Assembly: GCF_900496995.4 (NCBI RefSeq)
Contig: NC_044010.1
Span: 4,216,001 to 4,280,000, forward strand
From: Aquila chrysaetos chrysaetos
Lineage: Eukaryota; Chordata; Aves; Accipitriformes; Accipitridae
Direction of reading: 5' to 3'
Length of the DNA: 64,000 bases
This document shows positions 26,101 to 35,078 of this stretch, piece by piece. Below the pieces are notes generated by a model. It worked only from the letters and a program-made list of their open reading frames with translations, was not told the DNA's origin and searched no databases. The position numbers and the translations under genes were made by a program. Each line of letters starts with the position of its first letter. Position 1 is the stretch's first letter.

Positions 26101-29100
26101 TGCTTCCCACTGACTTCCTTCTATCTTCCCATCTCTAGGGGAGGATGAAAAGAGCAGATTCAAACGGACGGTGACTACTGGAGGGTTTTTTGTTCCGGTG
26201 ATGAAGATACGGACAGGAGGCACAGGCAGCTCATATGACCTCAGCAAGGAGAATGAGTGGGAGCGGGAAGGATCTGCCATGGGGGCCAAAGGAAGCTCAG
26301 AGCTGAGTGGGGAGAAAGGTCCTCCCCGGACACCGCAGGCAAAGTCACCCCCTGAGCAGCTGAAGGTCTTCCGGGCAGCAGAAGATGCCGAAAACGAGCA
26401 GACTTCCCCCAAAGGCGGCCGCATGTTCTACACCTCCGAAACAGCCTCCAAGTCAGGCTTCCCAAGCAGCCTCTTTCCCTTGGAGGCCTCCCCTCGTCAC
26501 CAGAGGAAAGCCCTGAACATCTCAGAGCCTTTCGCCGTCTCGGTCCCCCTGCGGGTATCTGCAGTCATCAGCACCAACAGCACTCCCTGCCGTGTGCCCA
26601 CCAAGGAGAAGCTTTCCCTCTCCAGCCTAGAGGAGCTGTCTTCTCTGGTGGCCGAGAGCACGAGCCCCTCTGCCCTGGAATTGGGGACCCACACGAGGAC
26701 AGAGCAGGCGCCGGAGCGGAAGGAGAAACAGCCGGCGCCTGCCCTGCCAGCGGCAGCATCCAGAGGTAAAAGTGTGTTAAGGAGGGGGATGTGGAGATGC
26801 CCTGCAGCTTGGTGGCGTGGAGGTTGCTCCAGCTTGCTCTTGTGGCCCGAAAGAGACCAAGCTGTAGCAGGGTGGGGTGTTGATGGCAGCAGGTCAGGTT
26901 GGTGCTCGTGGCAGTAATGAGACTGAGGAGTGGGTGGCCTCCCAGCAACGTCCTGTTGTGCCCGGAGGGAGCTCTGTAGCATTGTTGGTTGGCATTGGGT
27001 TGAAACAGCAGGGCACATGTTTTCAGTCACAAGTAGTTACATCATTCATTTGTCTTTCTGATCCAGGCTCTCACCCTGAGGAGCTAGCAGCAGCCAGGAA
27101 ACCCGAGTCCTTAGAAACTCCACAGCCAGCAGCAGAAAATCAGGAGGCATCATGTGGGCAAAGCGGCTGCACAAGCAACACCAGCAGCCCCCGGCAGTCC
27201 TCGGAGCAGAGTCCCACCTTGGAACAAACACCAGCCTCAGAGGTTCATACGGGGCCACTCCCTGCAGACAAGGCAGAGCAAGGACAGCTCAAGACAAAAG
27301 ATGTCTCCTCAGAAAGCAGCTGTGGCCAGCAGAAGATCGAGACGGCTAAGACAGAAGAAGGGTCGTGCTTAAGAGATGTGGTAAGGAAGAAGGCAGAAGA
27401 AAAAAGATGGGGGACAATGTCATGGTGGTGACTGGGAGGTTCTTTAAAGTTTCATTGTGTGTCCCTAGTCACGAAAATTCAGTCTATGACCTAGGCTAAG
27501 CAGGGTCAAGAATTGACCATGTACTGATTTCACTTCTGTCCACATGGCCATGTGGTGATTTACCTTTACACAACTACCTACTGTCCCCTTTTGGTCTTCT
27601 TTTCCTGTAACTATACGACTGCAGTCAGCACAATCTGTCTGCTCTGAGACTTTCCAGATGTGAGACTGTCCAGATGTCTGAGCATTTTGACCCATGGTCT
27701 CTGAATTCCCCTTCTATTTTTGCTGTGCCATTTTTCTTGGACAGCCTGAACAGTCCTTTTTTCTTCCATTCTCTACACACTATTTTTTTTTTAATTATTA
27801 TTTTTGCCTCCTCTGTATCTCTAGCAGAGCTTTTTCACCAAGCGTCTTACAGCGATACTCATCTCTGGGCAGCTATTTAAAGATCTGTTGGCATAGCTCC
27901 TTGAATAGATTATTCATTCCAGTTCGTGTGCAATTTGGGAATGCAGATTCTCTGGCAAGGCCAAGCGAGCCTGAATGGGAAGGGCTGGGAAACGGGCTGA
28001 GACATTCCAGCTACTCATTCACCTCACTCTTTCAGTACATCTGTCCAGGCCTCATTTTGGCTGCACCTCGGATCTTCTTCTCCATGAACTCACTTGTTTA
28101 TAGACATATTTCCTTCCCTGAACTGGTAGCAGTATGCGTGTCTGTGTTTCTGTACCCATGAGTGTGCTCGCTCAGAAGCCTGTCTATTCTAAGAGGGCTG
28201 TTTGAGGAAAATGAAGGTGTATTTACTGGTAAGTTGTGAGCTGCCAGGTCATGGTGTTTCTTTTGTTTTTCAGACTGAGGAAGACCCTGCAAATGCCCTT
28301 CTAGAACCATTGTGGCCAGAGATACAGCAGGAACTGAAAATTATCGAACCTGAAGAGGAGCTCTTGCTCTTGCCAGCAGCTGTCCCCAAGACGGGCCTAA
28401 TTTCTGAATCCTCTTCTTCAGTACAAACAGATAGTTCTTCCCCTGGCCCAGGACAGAGCCCAACACTGTCTGAGCAGAAATCTGCAAGCCAAACACCACA
28501 GGTAACAACTCAGGTGCCTTTATTTGGTGCCAGCGGCATGGAACGACAAGACAGCCTCCACAACTGCCAGTCTGATGCGGTTGCACAGCAGAGCTGTACT
28601 TCAGCCCTATCCAAACTGGGTACTATTCCGACTGGCACAGCCGCTCCAAAGAACCACCACCCAGTGATGGACAGCAGGAGTGAATCTCTCACTCCTCCCC
28701 TGGACTGGAAGCTTCATAGTCAATCAGAATTTAATGAGATTGCCCCAAATGATGATTTTTCTTGTTCCAAAGGAGCATGTCCGGAGTCAGGGAGAGAAAA
28801 AGATAGCACTTGCCAGCTGCAGAGGGTAAAGGATGGTCTTACCAGAGTCCAGACTCAGAGGGAGAAGCCTGAGATAATGACTGCTGATGAAAGGGACACA
28901 TTCTCCTCCAAGGCGCTGAGTGGAGCTGGAATCCAGGAGCAGAAGGAGGGCAATGCTGTTAGCAGAACCCATGATGCTGGTGACCAGGATGATGAGGATA
29001 CCTGGACAGATAATGTGCAGAGCTTAGAACTTGTGGAGCCATGGGAGGATCACCAGTGGGTTACGAGCCCACTCCATTCCCCCACCTTTAAGGATATTCA

Positions 29101-30745
29101 GGAGAAGGTGATACAGGAGTTCCAGCCACAGAGTCAGAAAGCAGAGACAGGCCTTTCTCTTAGACCACGATTCAGTCGCAGCCTCTCCCTGGACAGTAAA
29201 GACACAGTGATGAGTCTGTGGACTATCCCATTCTCTTTCATAGATGCCACTGACCAGCAGCAACCGTGCAGTGACATTCTGCCAGTGACCTGTGAGCTGC
29301 CCAAAACACGAGCCATCTCCCCCCCTAGTCTGGGCAAAGCTAAGCGAGATGAAAACGTCACCCGTCCTCCAGAAGAACCTTCAAAACCTGAGGAGCTGAG
29401 GTATCCCCTCAGCAAGGAGGAAGCACCAGCTGAGAAAGAAGGACCCTCCAGAATCCCTCTTTCAGAGCCAGAGGAAAAGAAAGTGGATGGGAGCAAAGAA
29501 AACCCTTGGAGCTCAAAGGTTGAGCTGTCTTTACCATACCAAAATAGCCCAGGCAGTTCTTCACAGGCAAAGAACACGAAGGAGGAGTTACCCATGTCTC
29601 AGGACATTGCCCTGGGGGGAGGAGAGACTGTTACCAAAGCACTCTGCTCTGCCACGGAGTCACAGCTGGGTAATAAAGGTGAAGAAACACCTCGCAAAGC
29701 GAAGACTAGGCCATCGTCCCTCAACTTGGAGTCACTCCTTCCAGCCCCAGATTTCTTCACATTCGAGAGCCTGTCCATGCCGTCTGCCCCTGGGAACCTC
29801 CTGTGTGGGCAGAAGGAAGTAAAAAGCAGTGATTCTGTCCCATCCCTGCCGACTGCTTGCCCTGCTGCCAGTAAAGGCGTTCCCTGGGGGTCTCATTTCA
29901 ATGCCCACGTGGATCTAGACTTGGATTACCTGGCAGTGGCCCATGCCACCACTGGCCGTCGTAACTCTGCCCCTGTCAGTGTGTCGGCAGTCAGGACCTC
30001 CTTCATGATTAAGATGTGCCAGGCTAGAGCGGTGCCTGTGATACCACCCAAGATTCAGTACACCCAGATCCCCCAGCCGCTGCAGGCTCAGAACACGGCT
30101 CTGCCGGCCGAGAAGAAGGAAGCAGAAGCCAAGCAGGCCATCAGGCAGACTCAACGGGTGGCATGGAGCCACCTGGAGGCCCCCAAGAGCCCACTGACAG
30201 AGAAGAAAGCCAAAGCAGAGAAAGAAAACAGTGACCCCGCTCAAAAGGACTCAGCCTGTCCTTGGCACGGCAGCCTCGGCTCTCCGCTGGAGCCATCTCA
30301 GTCCAGTCATTACCCCAATCTGGATGCCCCTGTTCTGCGCCGAAAGCGCACCTCTGAGGGGGAGACAGCTGGAGATAACCCACAGTCCTCAAAGATGGAG
30401 AGGCCGTCAGGGTTCTCCAAGCCTTCCTATAGATCTAGGCCCGGGAGGCCCCAGAGTCTGATCCTCTTCAGTCCCCCTTTCCCCATTATGGACCACCCCT
30501 CCTCTTCAGCAGACTCCAGGGTGTTGTTATCGCCCATAAGGAGCCCCACTCAGACCACCTCTTCGAGCCCCATTTGCGGTGAACTGTCTGAGACCTCGCG
30601 GACAACGCCTGAGGGGGTGACGCTGCGGAACAAAATGACCATCCCCAAGAATGGCCAGAGACTGGAGACCTCTACCAGCTGCTTTTACCAGCCCCAGAGG
30701 CGCTCTGTGATTCTGGATGGACGAAGTGGGAGGCAGATCGAATAG
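11066..30745 (+). CDS. ARHGAP31: ARHGAP31 (CdGAP), Rho GTPase-activating protein 31, 5'-partial, 11 exons
   Basis: The product stimulates GTP hydrolysis by Cdc42 and Rac1 and acts at focal adhesions and in endocytic and actin control (family knowledge). Exons: 11066-11168, 11697-11841, 16529-16611, 17246-17353, 19090-19235, 20897-21095, 22879-23003, 25418-25477, 26139-26765, 27067-27380, 28274-30745. All introns are GT-AG and all phases join, giving 1459 full codons. Counting from the first complete codon (Pro), the RhoGAP domain covers about 1-190 with the arginine finger in GIYRLSG (Arg22, codon 11131-11133). A basic stretch follows at about 261-295, and most of the remainder is Ser/Pro/Glu-rich and probably disordered. 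The C-terminus (GRNGQRLETS-like region ending GRSGRQIE) matches the human protein closely. The initiator exon (about 34 residues in human) is not in the window, so the expected full length is near 1490, slightly longer than the 1444-residue human protein. Paralogues ARHGAP30/32/33 are excluded by the C-terminus. Confidence 0.96.
11697..11841 (+). CDS. ARHGAP31: ARHGAP31 exon: RhoGAP middle helices
   Basis: The acceptor is TTGTTTCAG and the donor GTGAGA. The exon encodes QEFVSDQCPDLTREVYLQD, then VGSLCKLYFRELPNPLLTYE, ending KKFT. The KLYFRELPxPL motif is the conserved RhoGAP core that packs against the GTPase. The exon ends in phase 0. Confidence 0.95.
13441..13478. repeat. Near-perfect 16-bp inverted repeat (hairpin)
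   Basis: Arms at 13441-13456 (CCTATATCCTCAGGAT) and 13463-13478 (ATCCTGAGGACATAGG) pair with one mismatch around a six-base loop (ATAGGG). In a plus-strand transcript the mismatch is A-C; in a minus-strand transcript it is a G-U wobble. Confidence 0.85.
16529..16611 (+). CDS. ARHGAP31: ARHGAP31 exon: RhoGAP segment
   Basis: The acceptor is TATCCCCGCAG and the donor GTGAGA. The exon encodes EAVSRFPEDEQLARIQNVIQ, then ELPPSHY, and ends within an Arg codon. This matches the helix before the conserved TLEYLIKHL in human ARHGAP31. Confidence 0.93.
17246..17353 (+). CDS. ARHGAP31: ARHGAP31 exon: RhoGAP conserved NLALVWAPNLL motif
   Basis: The acceptor is CCCCTGCAG and the donor GTACAG. The exon encodes TLEYLIKHLTHLASFSN, then MHTRNLALVWAPNLL. 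The Asn of WAPNLL is the conserved RhoGAP residue near the switch regions. An Arg codon is split at each boundary. Confidence 0.95.
19090..19235 (+). CDS. ARHGAP31: ARHGAP31 exon: end of RhoGAP domain
   Basis: The acceptor is CCTCATGCAG and the donor GTAACA. The exon encodes SKEIEAVGCNGDAAFLEVRV, then VIEFILNHVDQIFNNN, and then a short variable linker (RKASSAEN) that differs from human. This is the last helix of the RhoGAP domain. Confidence 0.95.
20572..20592 (+). repeat. G-quadruplex-forming GGGA repeat
   Basis: Five consecutive G runs of three or four bases separated by single A residues. This fits the canonical four-tract quadruplex pattern with one-base loops, on the sense strand of the ARHGAP31 pre-mRNA. 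Confidence 0.85.
20897..21095 (+). CDS. ARHGAP31: ARHGAP31 exon: post-GAP conserved linker
   Basis: The acceptor is TTGCTTTTCAG and the donor GTAAGT. The exon encodes VKSLTLPSASLPMKLVSLEE, then ARKERRENSLPEIVP, then LFHTVVDLPDSK. The strongly conserved SLPEIVP linker is specific to ARHGAP31-type proteins. A G-quadruplex motif lies about 305 bases upstream in the intron. Confidence 0.94.
22879..23003 (+). CDS. ARHGAP31: ARHGAP31 exon: basic region with intersectin-binding motif
   Basis: The acceptor is GCCTTCCAG and the donor GTAAGA. The exon encodes RKLSTKSKKWKSIFNLGR, then SESKSKLSRNGSVFV. Human CdGAP binds the SH3D domain of intersectin through an xKx(K/R)K motif in this basic stretch (published family knowledge). 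Here the motif reads TKSKK (22892-22906), so the lysines are kept and the first residue differs from the human Ser. Confidence 0.94.
25418..25477 (+). CDS. ARHGAP31: ARHGAP31 short 60-base exon
   Basis: The acceptor is TTTTCCACAG and the donor GTGAGA. The exon encodes KATIRPAKSMDSLCSLPVE, nearly identical to the human segment. The phases (two bases in, one base out) agree with both neighbours, which supports this very short exon. Confidence 0.93.
26139..26765 (+). CDS. ARHGAP31: ARHGAP31 exon: disordered region I
   Basis: The acceptor is CCATCTCTAG and the donor GTAAAA. The exon encodes FKRTVTTGGFFVPV, PPEQLKVFR, and RKALNISEPFAVSVPLRVSA followed by VISTNSTPCR, all recognisable in the human protein. 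The intervening sequence is rich in Ser, Pro and Glu and is poorly conserved, consistent with disorder. Confidence 0.94.
26766..28273 (+). other. ARHGAP31: ARHGAP31 introns 26766-27066 and 27381-28273
   Basis: A 301-base and an 893-base intron flank the exon at 27067-27380. Both begin GTAA. The shorter one has an in-frame stop if retained. I see nothing else in them. Confidence 0.85.
27067..27380 (+). CDS. ARHGAP31: ARHGAP31 exon: disordered region II
   Basis: The acceptor is TCTGATCCAG and the donor GTAAGG. The 314-base exon enters in phase 1 and leaves in phase 0, and is open only in the frame required by its neighbours. It encodes a low-complexity Glu/Ser/Gln/Pro-rich stretch (starting SHPEELAAARKP) with little alignable human sequence. 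It is called from splice sites and phase rather than homology. Confidence 0.85.
28274..30745 (+). CDS. ARHGAP31: ARHGAP31 terminal coding exon (823 codons)
   Basis: The acceptor is GTTTTTCAG; the exon starts in phase 0 and ends at TAG 30743-30745. Conserved blocks in order: WPEIQQELKIIE, an acidic stretch DQDDEDTW, VEPWEDHQWVTSPLHSPT, TGRRNSAPVSVSAVRTSFM, CQARAVPVIPPKIQYTQIPQ, SRPGRPQSLILFSPPFPIMD, LLSPIRSPTQT, and the final GVTLRNKMTIPKNGQRLETS followed by CFYQPQRRSVILDGRSGRQIE split across the end. Proline-rich segments are potential SH3 ligands, and many Ser/Thr-Pro sites are potential proline-directed kinase targets. The sequences between blocks diverge greatly from human. Confidence 0.96.
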   Translation, partial: TEEDPANALLEPLWPEIQQELKIIEPEEELLLLPAAVPKTGLISESSSSVQTDSSSPGPGQSPTLSEQKSASQTPQVTTQVPLFGASGMERQDSLHNCQSDAVAQQSCTSALSKLGTIPTGTAAPKNHHPVMDSRSESLTPPLDWKLHSQSEFNEIAPNDDFSCSKGACPESGREKDSTCQLQRVKDGLTRVQTQREKPEIMTADERDTFSSKALSGAGIQEQKEGNAVSRTHDAGDQDDEDTWTDNVQSLELVEPWEDHQWVTSPLHSPTFKDIQEKVIQEFQPQSQKAETGLSLRPRFSRSLSLDSKDTVMSLWTIPFSFIDATDQQQPCSDILPVTCELPKTRAISPPSLGKAKRDENVTRPPEEPSKPEELRYPLSKEEAPAEKEGPSRIPLSEPEEKKVDGSKENPWSSKVELSLPYQNSPGSSSQAKNTKEELPMSQDIALGGGETVTKALCSATESQLGNKGEETPRKAKTRPSSLNLESLLPAPDFFTFESLSMPSAPGNLLCGQKEVKSSDSVPSLPTACPAASKGVPWGSHFNAHVDLDLDYLAVAHATTGRRNSAPVSVSAVRTSFMIKMCQARAVPVIPPKIQYTQIPQPLQAQNTALPAEKKEAEAKQAIRQTQRVAWSHLEAPKSPLTEKKAKAEKENSDPAQKDSACPWHGSLGSPLEPSQSSHYPNLDAPVLRRKRTSEGETAGDNPQSSKMERPSGFSKPSYRSRPGRPQSLILFSPPFPIMDHPSSSADSRVLLSPIRSPTQTTSSSPICGELSETSRTTPEGVTLRNKMTIPKNGQRLETSTSCFYQPQRRSVILDGRSGRQIE

Positions 30746-31048
30746 CAACTGCTTCTCTTACTCCTTTTCCATGGTGGATGGGATGGGAGTGTCCAAGACC
30801 AACTCTGTTGCCATTTTGCTGTTGTTATAACTATTTTGTGCAAGATGGACCCGAATCCTTTACGGTTTCCTGCAAAGCGTTTTGCTATGGAGGGTCATAG
30901 TCTTTTTGTCTTGCTTTTCCTTCCCTTTCTCACCCCTGCCTAGTCCCTCACTGTCTGCTTTTTTTTGTAAGCCAGTCCCAGGGAACTTGCATTTCCTCAT
31001 ACTTATTGTCTAACAAGCCCTGTGAAAGTCTCATCCTCCCTATGGAAA

Positions 31049-31054
31049 AATAAA
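31049..31054 (+). promoter_or_regulatory. ARHGAP31: AATAAA polyadenylation signal, ARHGAP31 proximal
   Basis: An exact AATAAA hexamer about 300 bases after the stop codon, followed by a TTGG-containing stretch. It is the first candidate signal in the 3' UTR. Confidence 0.5.
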
Positions 31055-31239
31055 TCTTGGTATAATTAGAAAATAGGGCTGGGAGGAAACACTGTTCCAA
31101 AGCACTGCAGCCCAGGGTGCAGGGACACAACATCTGCTGAGGAGGTAAGTCCAGATGTTTGGGACCTCCTTCCATTGTTTCCTAGCCACCAGTGAAGGAC
31201 CATGCCTATCCATCCCTGTTGTCTGATTTAGACAGTGTA

Positions 31240-31245
31240 AATAAA
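31240..31245 (+). promoter_or_regulatory. ARHGAP31: AATAAA polyadenylation signal, second
   Basis: An exact AATAAA hexamer about 495 bases after the stop, followed by a G-rich stretch (GGAGGCTGGGG) that could act as a downstream element. Confidence 0.45.
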
Positions 31246-34200
31246 CAGTGCAGGAGGCTGGGGATAGCTGAAGAGGAAGGCGAAGCTGGCTTGAGCAAGT
31301 CACACAGCGTGTGAGACACCCAAGCATGTTCCAGTGACAAACACACAACCTTGAAGGCGCTGCCTCCAGCTCTGTCCTTGCATCAAAGATGCGTTCTTCC
31401 CGGCACGTGCAAGGGCTGGAATGAACGTAGCTGGACAGGAAACGCCTAGTTGTTCTTTTAATCTTCCAAGTCCTGCTCATGAGTTTTGTTGTGCTCAGCC
31501 ACACCTTCCTTGGGCAGACAAGATCCGTCTTTAGTGAGCAGCTGGCTGTCCAGCGGTAGAGACTTCTCAGGCTGGTATCAGTGAAAGCAAAAATACGGTC
31601 GTAACAAAGGCCAGTATCAACTATTTTCATCGTTGCTTAAAGCCAGATGACACCTCTGCAACTATCTCCAGCTGTGCTCCACACTGCCAACAGCAGCGAA
31701 AAGCAAGAGGATCTTCTGATCTGCATGTCCTTGGGCTATTGCCCTCTTGCACCCTGACTGACATATCCTTGACCCTTGGTCTTTCATTGCCACTGTGTGG
31801 CATGTCCCCAGGTGCTTCTTCTTCCTTTAAACTTCCTCTCCTTGAGATCTTACGCTGTTTCTTTGAGAGCATGGCTGGTTGTCACCTTCCCGGCCCTCAG
31901 TGCTTTCAGATTGATTAAGAGTATGGTAAAGAGGGTGATTTGTGGGACTGCAGAACAGATCATGAACAATATCCTGAGAGGGGGATTTGAAGTGAATTAA
32001 ACTCTCTCCTGAAGGGCCGTTATTGTTACAGGCAAATACACCTTCATATAAGCAACAGCTGCCGTGGGAATAGAATTAAAGCTTCCTTCATAAAGCTTCT
32101 AACTCTACATTCACCGCAGGCTCATCTATTGCCTGGTATGTGACCGTGCGTGATTGCAAAGTCAGGTACAGCCCGTGCTGTCTCTGCAATTTAAGTGTCA
32201 CCAGTGACTATGGAGGAGACTGGAACACAGGTGTTGCTGCCAGCACTGAGATTGTCCCTGTAATGGTGCTTGCAGGGGCCATCATTCATGGAGATGTCTG
32301 AGTTTGTAGGCCCTCGGATGGGTATTATGGGCTAGAGTTTGAGCAGTAACTGAGCATCTGGTAGAAAGTGCATAGCCACCACAATGAGTGTCAGTCAGGA
32401 TTTCCCAACGGGTGTATGTTTAGGGTTTTTTTCTGAAGTGCTGGCATTTTCAAATTGTTAGCAAACTCAATCCATGAGCTCCTGGTCTGTACTGAATGTG
32501 TCACTTAATTAGTGTCATTGCGGCTGGAGGGCCCAGAGCCTGTACGGTGCTTTCTCTGCACACTTTGATTGCTACAGGGGAGAGATGCCAGAGTACTTTT
32601 GAGAAGTTCTGGGTCCACAAATGCAAGGAATATATCTTCTCCTGCCATATCCAAAGGGAGCATGAAAAAAAAAAGAGGGCTTTTCCCTGTCACCAGTTGC
32701 AATCTTTGAACCTCCCCACCGTACTCCTCATTTGCGCGTAATGTCATATAAGAGGGAACAGAGCAGAGAACTAAGTCAGTGCTGTCAGTTTTGTTAAGGG
32801 AGAATATTAAGCCAGGTGAGAGCCTGGAGTTCTTGTTCGGGTCCACGTTCTCTCACAGATGTCAGCCTATGCTTTACCTGGGCAAACCGTGGACGGCAGG
32901 TCCAGCACATGCAGCTTCATGACAATTGTATTATCCTCCTCCCAGACCATAAGATGCCTGTGCAGCCTCCCATTAAAACTAGGGGATTGCCAGTCCTCCA
33001 TGCTCCTCAGAGTTAGCACAGCTCTGTGCTGCATTTACATGGCACCCAAATGCCCTTTTTTACTGCCTCATGGGAAAGCTTTTCACCACCATGGCTAGGT
33101 TAATGGCAAATGACTTGGGAAGGTGCGATACGAGGTATTGTGGTAAGGCTTTGGAGAAAGTAAAAGTTGTGGAAATGATGCCCAGGTTTTTTTGGCATCA
33201 ACAAAATAGTTTACTTTGGACAGGGATTTATATTCTCGCAGTTCCTAGAAGTTTTGACTGCCAAGGCATCTGGAAAGGAGCCAGTGAAGCTCACGAAGTA
33301 ATGTATCAAAAGAAGAAGAAAATGTGATGAAACCTTGGCACCTTAAAACCATTCTTTTTTTTTTTTTCTTTTTTTTCCCCCTCCTTATTCTCATATAAGC
33401 TGATCTATGAACAAGAAATGAGGTCTGGCAATTTGTATATAATACACTGTCTCAACTCTTAACAGCGTTCCAGTAAGTAATAGCGCTTTTGGCATAAGTG
33501 GTGAAACTCCTGCAAGAGAAAATTATTAGAAATCTTTACTTAATATTAAAGATCAGCCTCAACTAAAATCTGTATCCAGACTATACTTTTTAAGAGTGTT
33601 TCAGAATTTGAACTCAGATCCAGGTCTTGGATTTTAATTAAGCAGAGGTTCTGTAATGGCATCTCTATTGTGTAGCTCGATCCCATCTCTATCTACATTT
33701 TAATCTCCAGCCTTCAGCTGATGTATCAAACTTTTAAGAGCCTAGCCAAGCGGGATTAATGCAGGCACATCACTATAGCTCTATGGTCACAAGTGGGCTT
33801 GTATCAAGAGCACTGAGATAAAGCCCCAGATCCTGCAGAGCTGAGAGTACTTGCTTAGTTGCAAGGTGCACCACTGCACAGGTGTCACCATTCTCAACTC
33901 CTGACTCAGACTTCTGCAGAGTTTTTAGTGCTTGATGATGGATCCGTGTTGATACTGATAGTTGCAGTCAGCTTCAAGGACCAGAGCTTGACAGTTGGAC
34001 GGAGCCAGAAGACAGAAACTATCTCCCATCGAATGGTGCTGACTGTGTGGTTGGACCTTCCTGAGATCCAAATTTACTAAGCCATCCCTGAGGTCAGCTT
34101 CAGGGTCAGACCAGATGTCATCTTTGCTTCAGAGCCCTTAAGTCATCCTCTGCCACCGCACAGTAACAAATTGAACCTGAGACTGGAAGCTCTTCTGAAG

Positions 34201-35058
34201 TTCACGGTTTTGCGGTGGTACAGTGGGTACCAAACTCCTGCCCTCCAGCACAACCCCCCAACACTAGAGACTTTAAGAAAGGATTTTGGTTTTTTTGCTT
34301 TTTTGGGTGTTTGTTTATTTTTTTTTTCTGTGAAGCATTATGGAGAAGGATAGATCAAATTGATGGGAGATGGGTCTGGCCCAGAATTTGAAGTTTTGTA
34401 TATAGGACAGATAACTTGGTTGTTCTTGGCACTATGGAAAGGACCTTCCTAAACAGACTGTCACATCATTTGCAGCTCTGCGAGGGTCATTTCAGGGACC
34501 CCGCAGTACATTTCAATTCTCCTGAGACTGTGAAGAGTATAAAGGCCATTCCCAAGTTTGCAGATGGCCCCAGTCTCAGTCATGATACGGTATCACCAGC
34601 ATGTGCTGCTTGTGGGCTTTGACCGATGGGAGACAAGTGACTCGAGTTCACTTATCCTTCCCATGTAGTCAGGGGGTTTGTGTGGCTTCTGTTAAGCGTA
34701 GCTCAGAGTGAAATGGTTGGGCTGGCAAAGATGGGAATCCTCTGATGGAAAGGAAGGACATGGATAATGTCAGCTCATGTGGGAGCTGCCTTATTGGTGG
34801 GAGAGTAAACAGAAACGAGGATTGTATTTTACCTTATAAATTCCTCTGGGTTGTCCATCCCATGCTATCACTTCAGAAAGACTGGAGCACTTCTTTTTTC
34901 ACCTTTAGAGCTTCAGAGGAACTTAGGTCTGTACTAGAGAGCATCCATAAAGCCCTGCAACATTTTCCCTCATCCAGAGTTCAAATGGTGCAATCAAAGT
35001 CTTTTTTCTTTCTTTATGAATTCTGAAATGCCTGTAGTGGTGAATATTGTGTTAAATT

Positions 35059-35078
35059 TATATATATATATATATATA
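35059..35078. repeat. TA dinucleotide microsatellite
   Basis: Ten uninterrupted TA units in the spacer downstream of ARHGAP31. Confidence 0.9.

Larger units (their letters stand above)
21096..26138 (+). other. ARHGAP31: ARHGAP31 introns 21096-22878, 23004-25417, 25478-26138
   Basis: Three GT-AG introns of 1783, 2414 and 661 bases. I see no repeats or nested genes that I can support. Confidence 0.85.
30746..31265 (+). other. ARHGAP31: ARHGAP31 3' UTR (minimum) with two polyadenylation signals
   Basis: This region has no supported coding content. AATAAA hexamers lie at 31049-31054 and 31240-31245 on the transcribed strand. Either could end a short 3' UTR. The human transcript has a much longer 3' UTR, so a distal end further right is possible and cannot be fixed from sequence alone. 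A 196-codon antisense open frame at 31040-31630 shows no recognisable protein. Confidence 0.55.

Noticed and set aside
31040-31630. 196-codon open frame on the minus strand over the ARHGAP31 3' UTR
   Set aside because: No domain, no recognised homologue, and no supporting splice or promoter signals; long stop-free frames of this size occur by chance in a 64 kb window.
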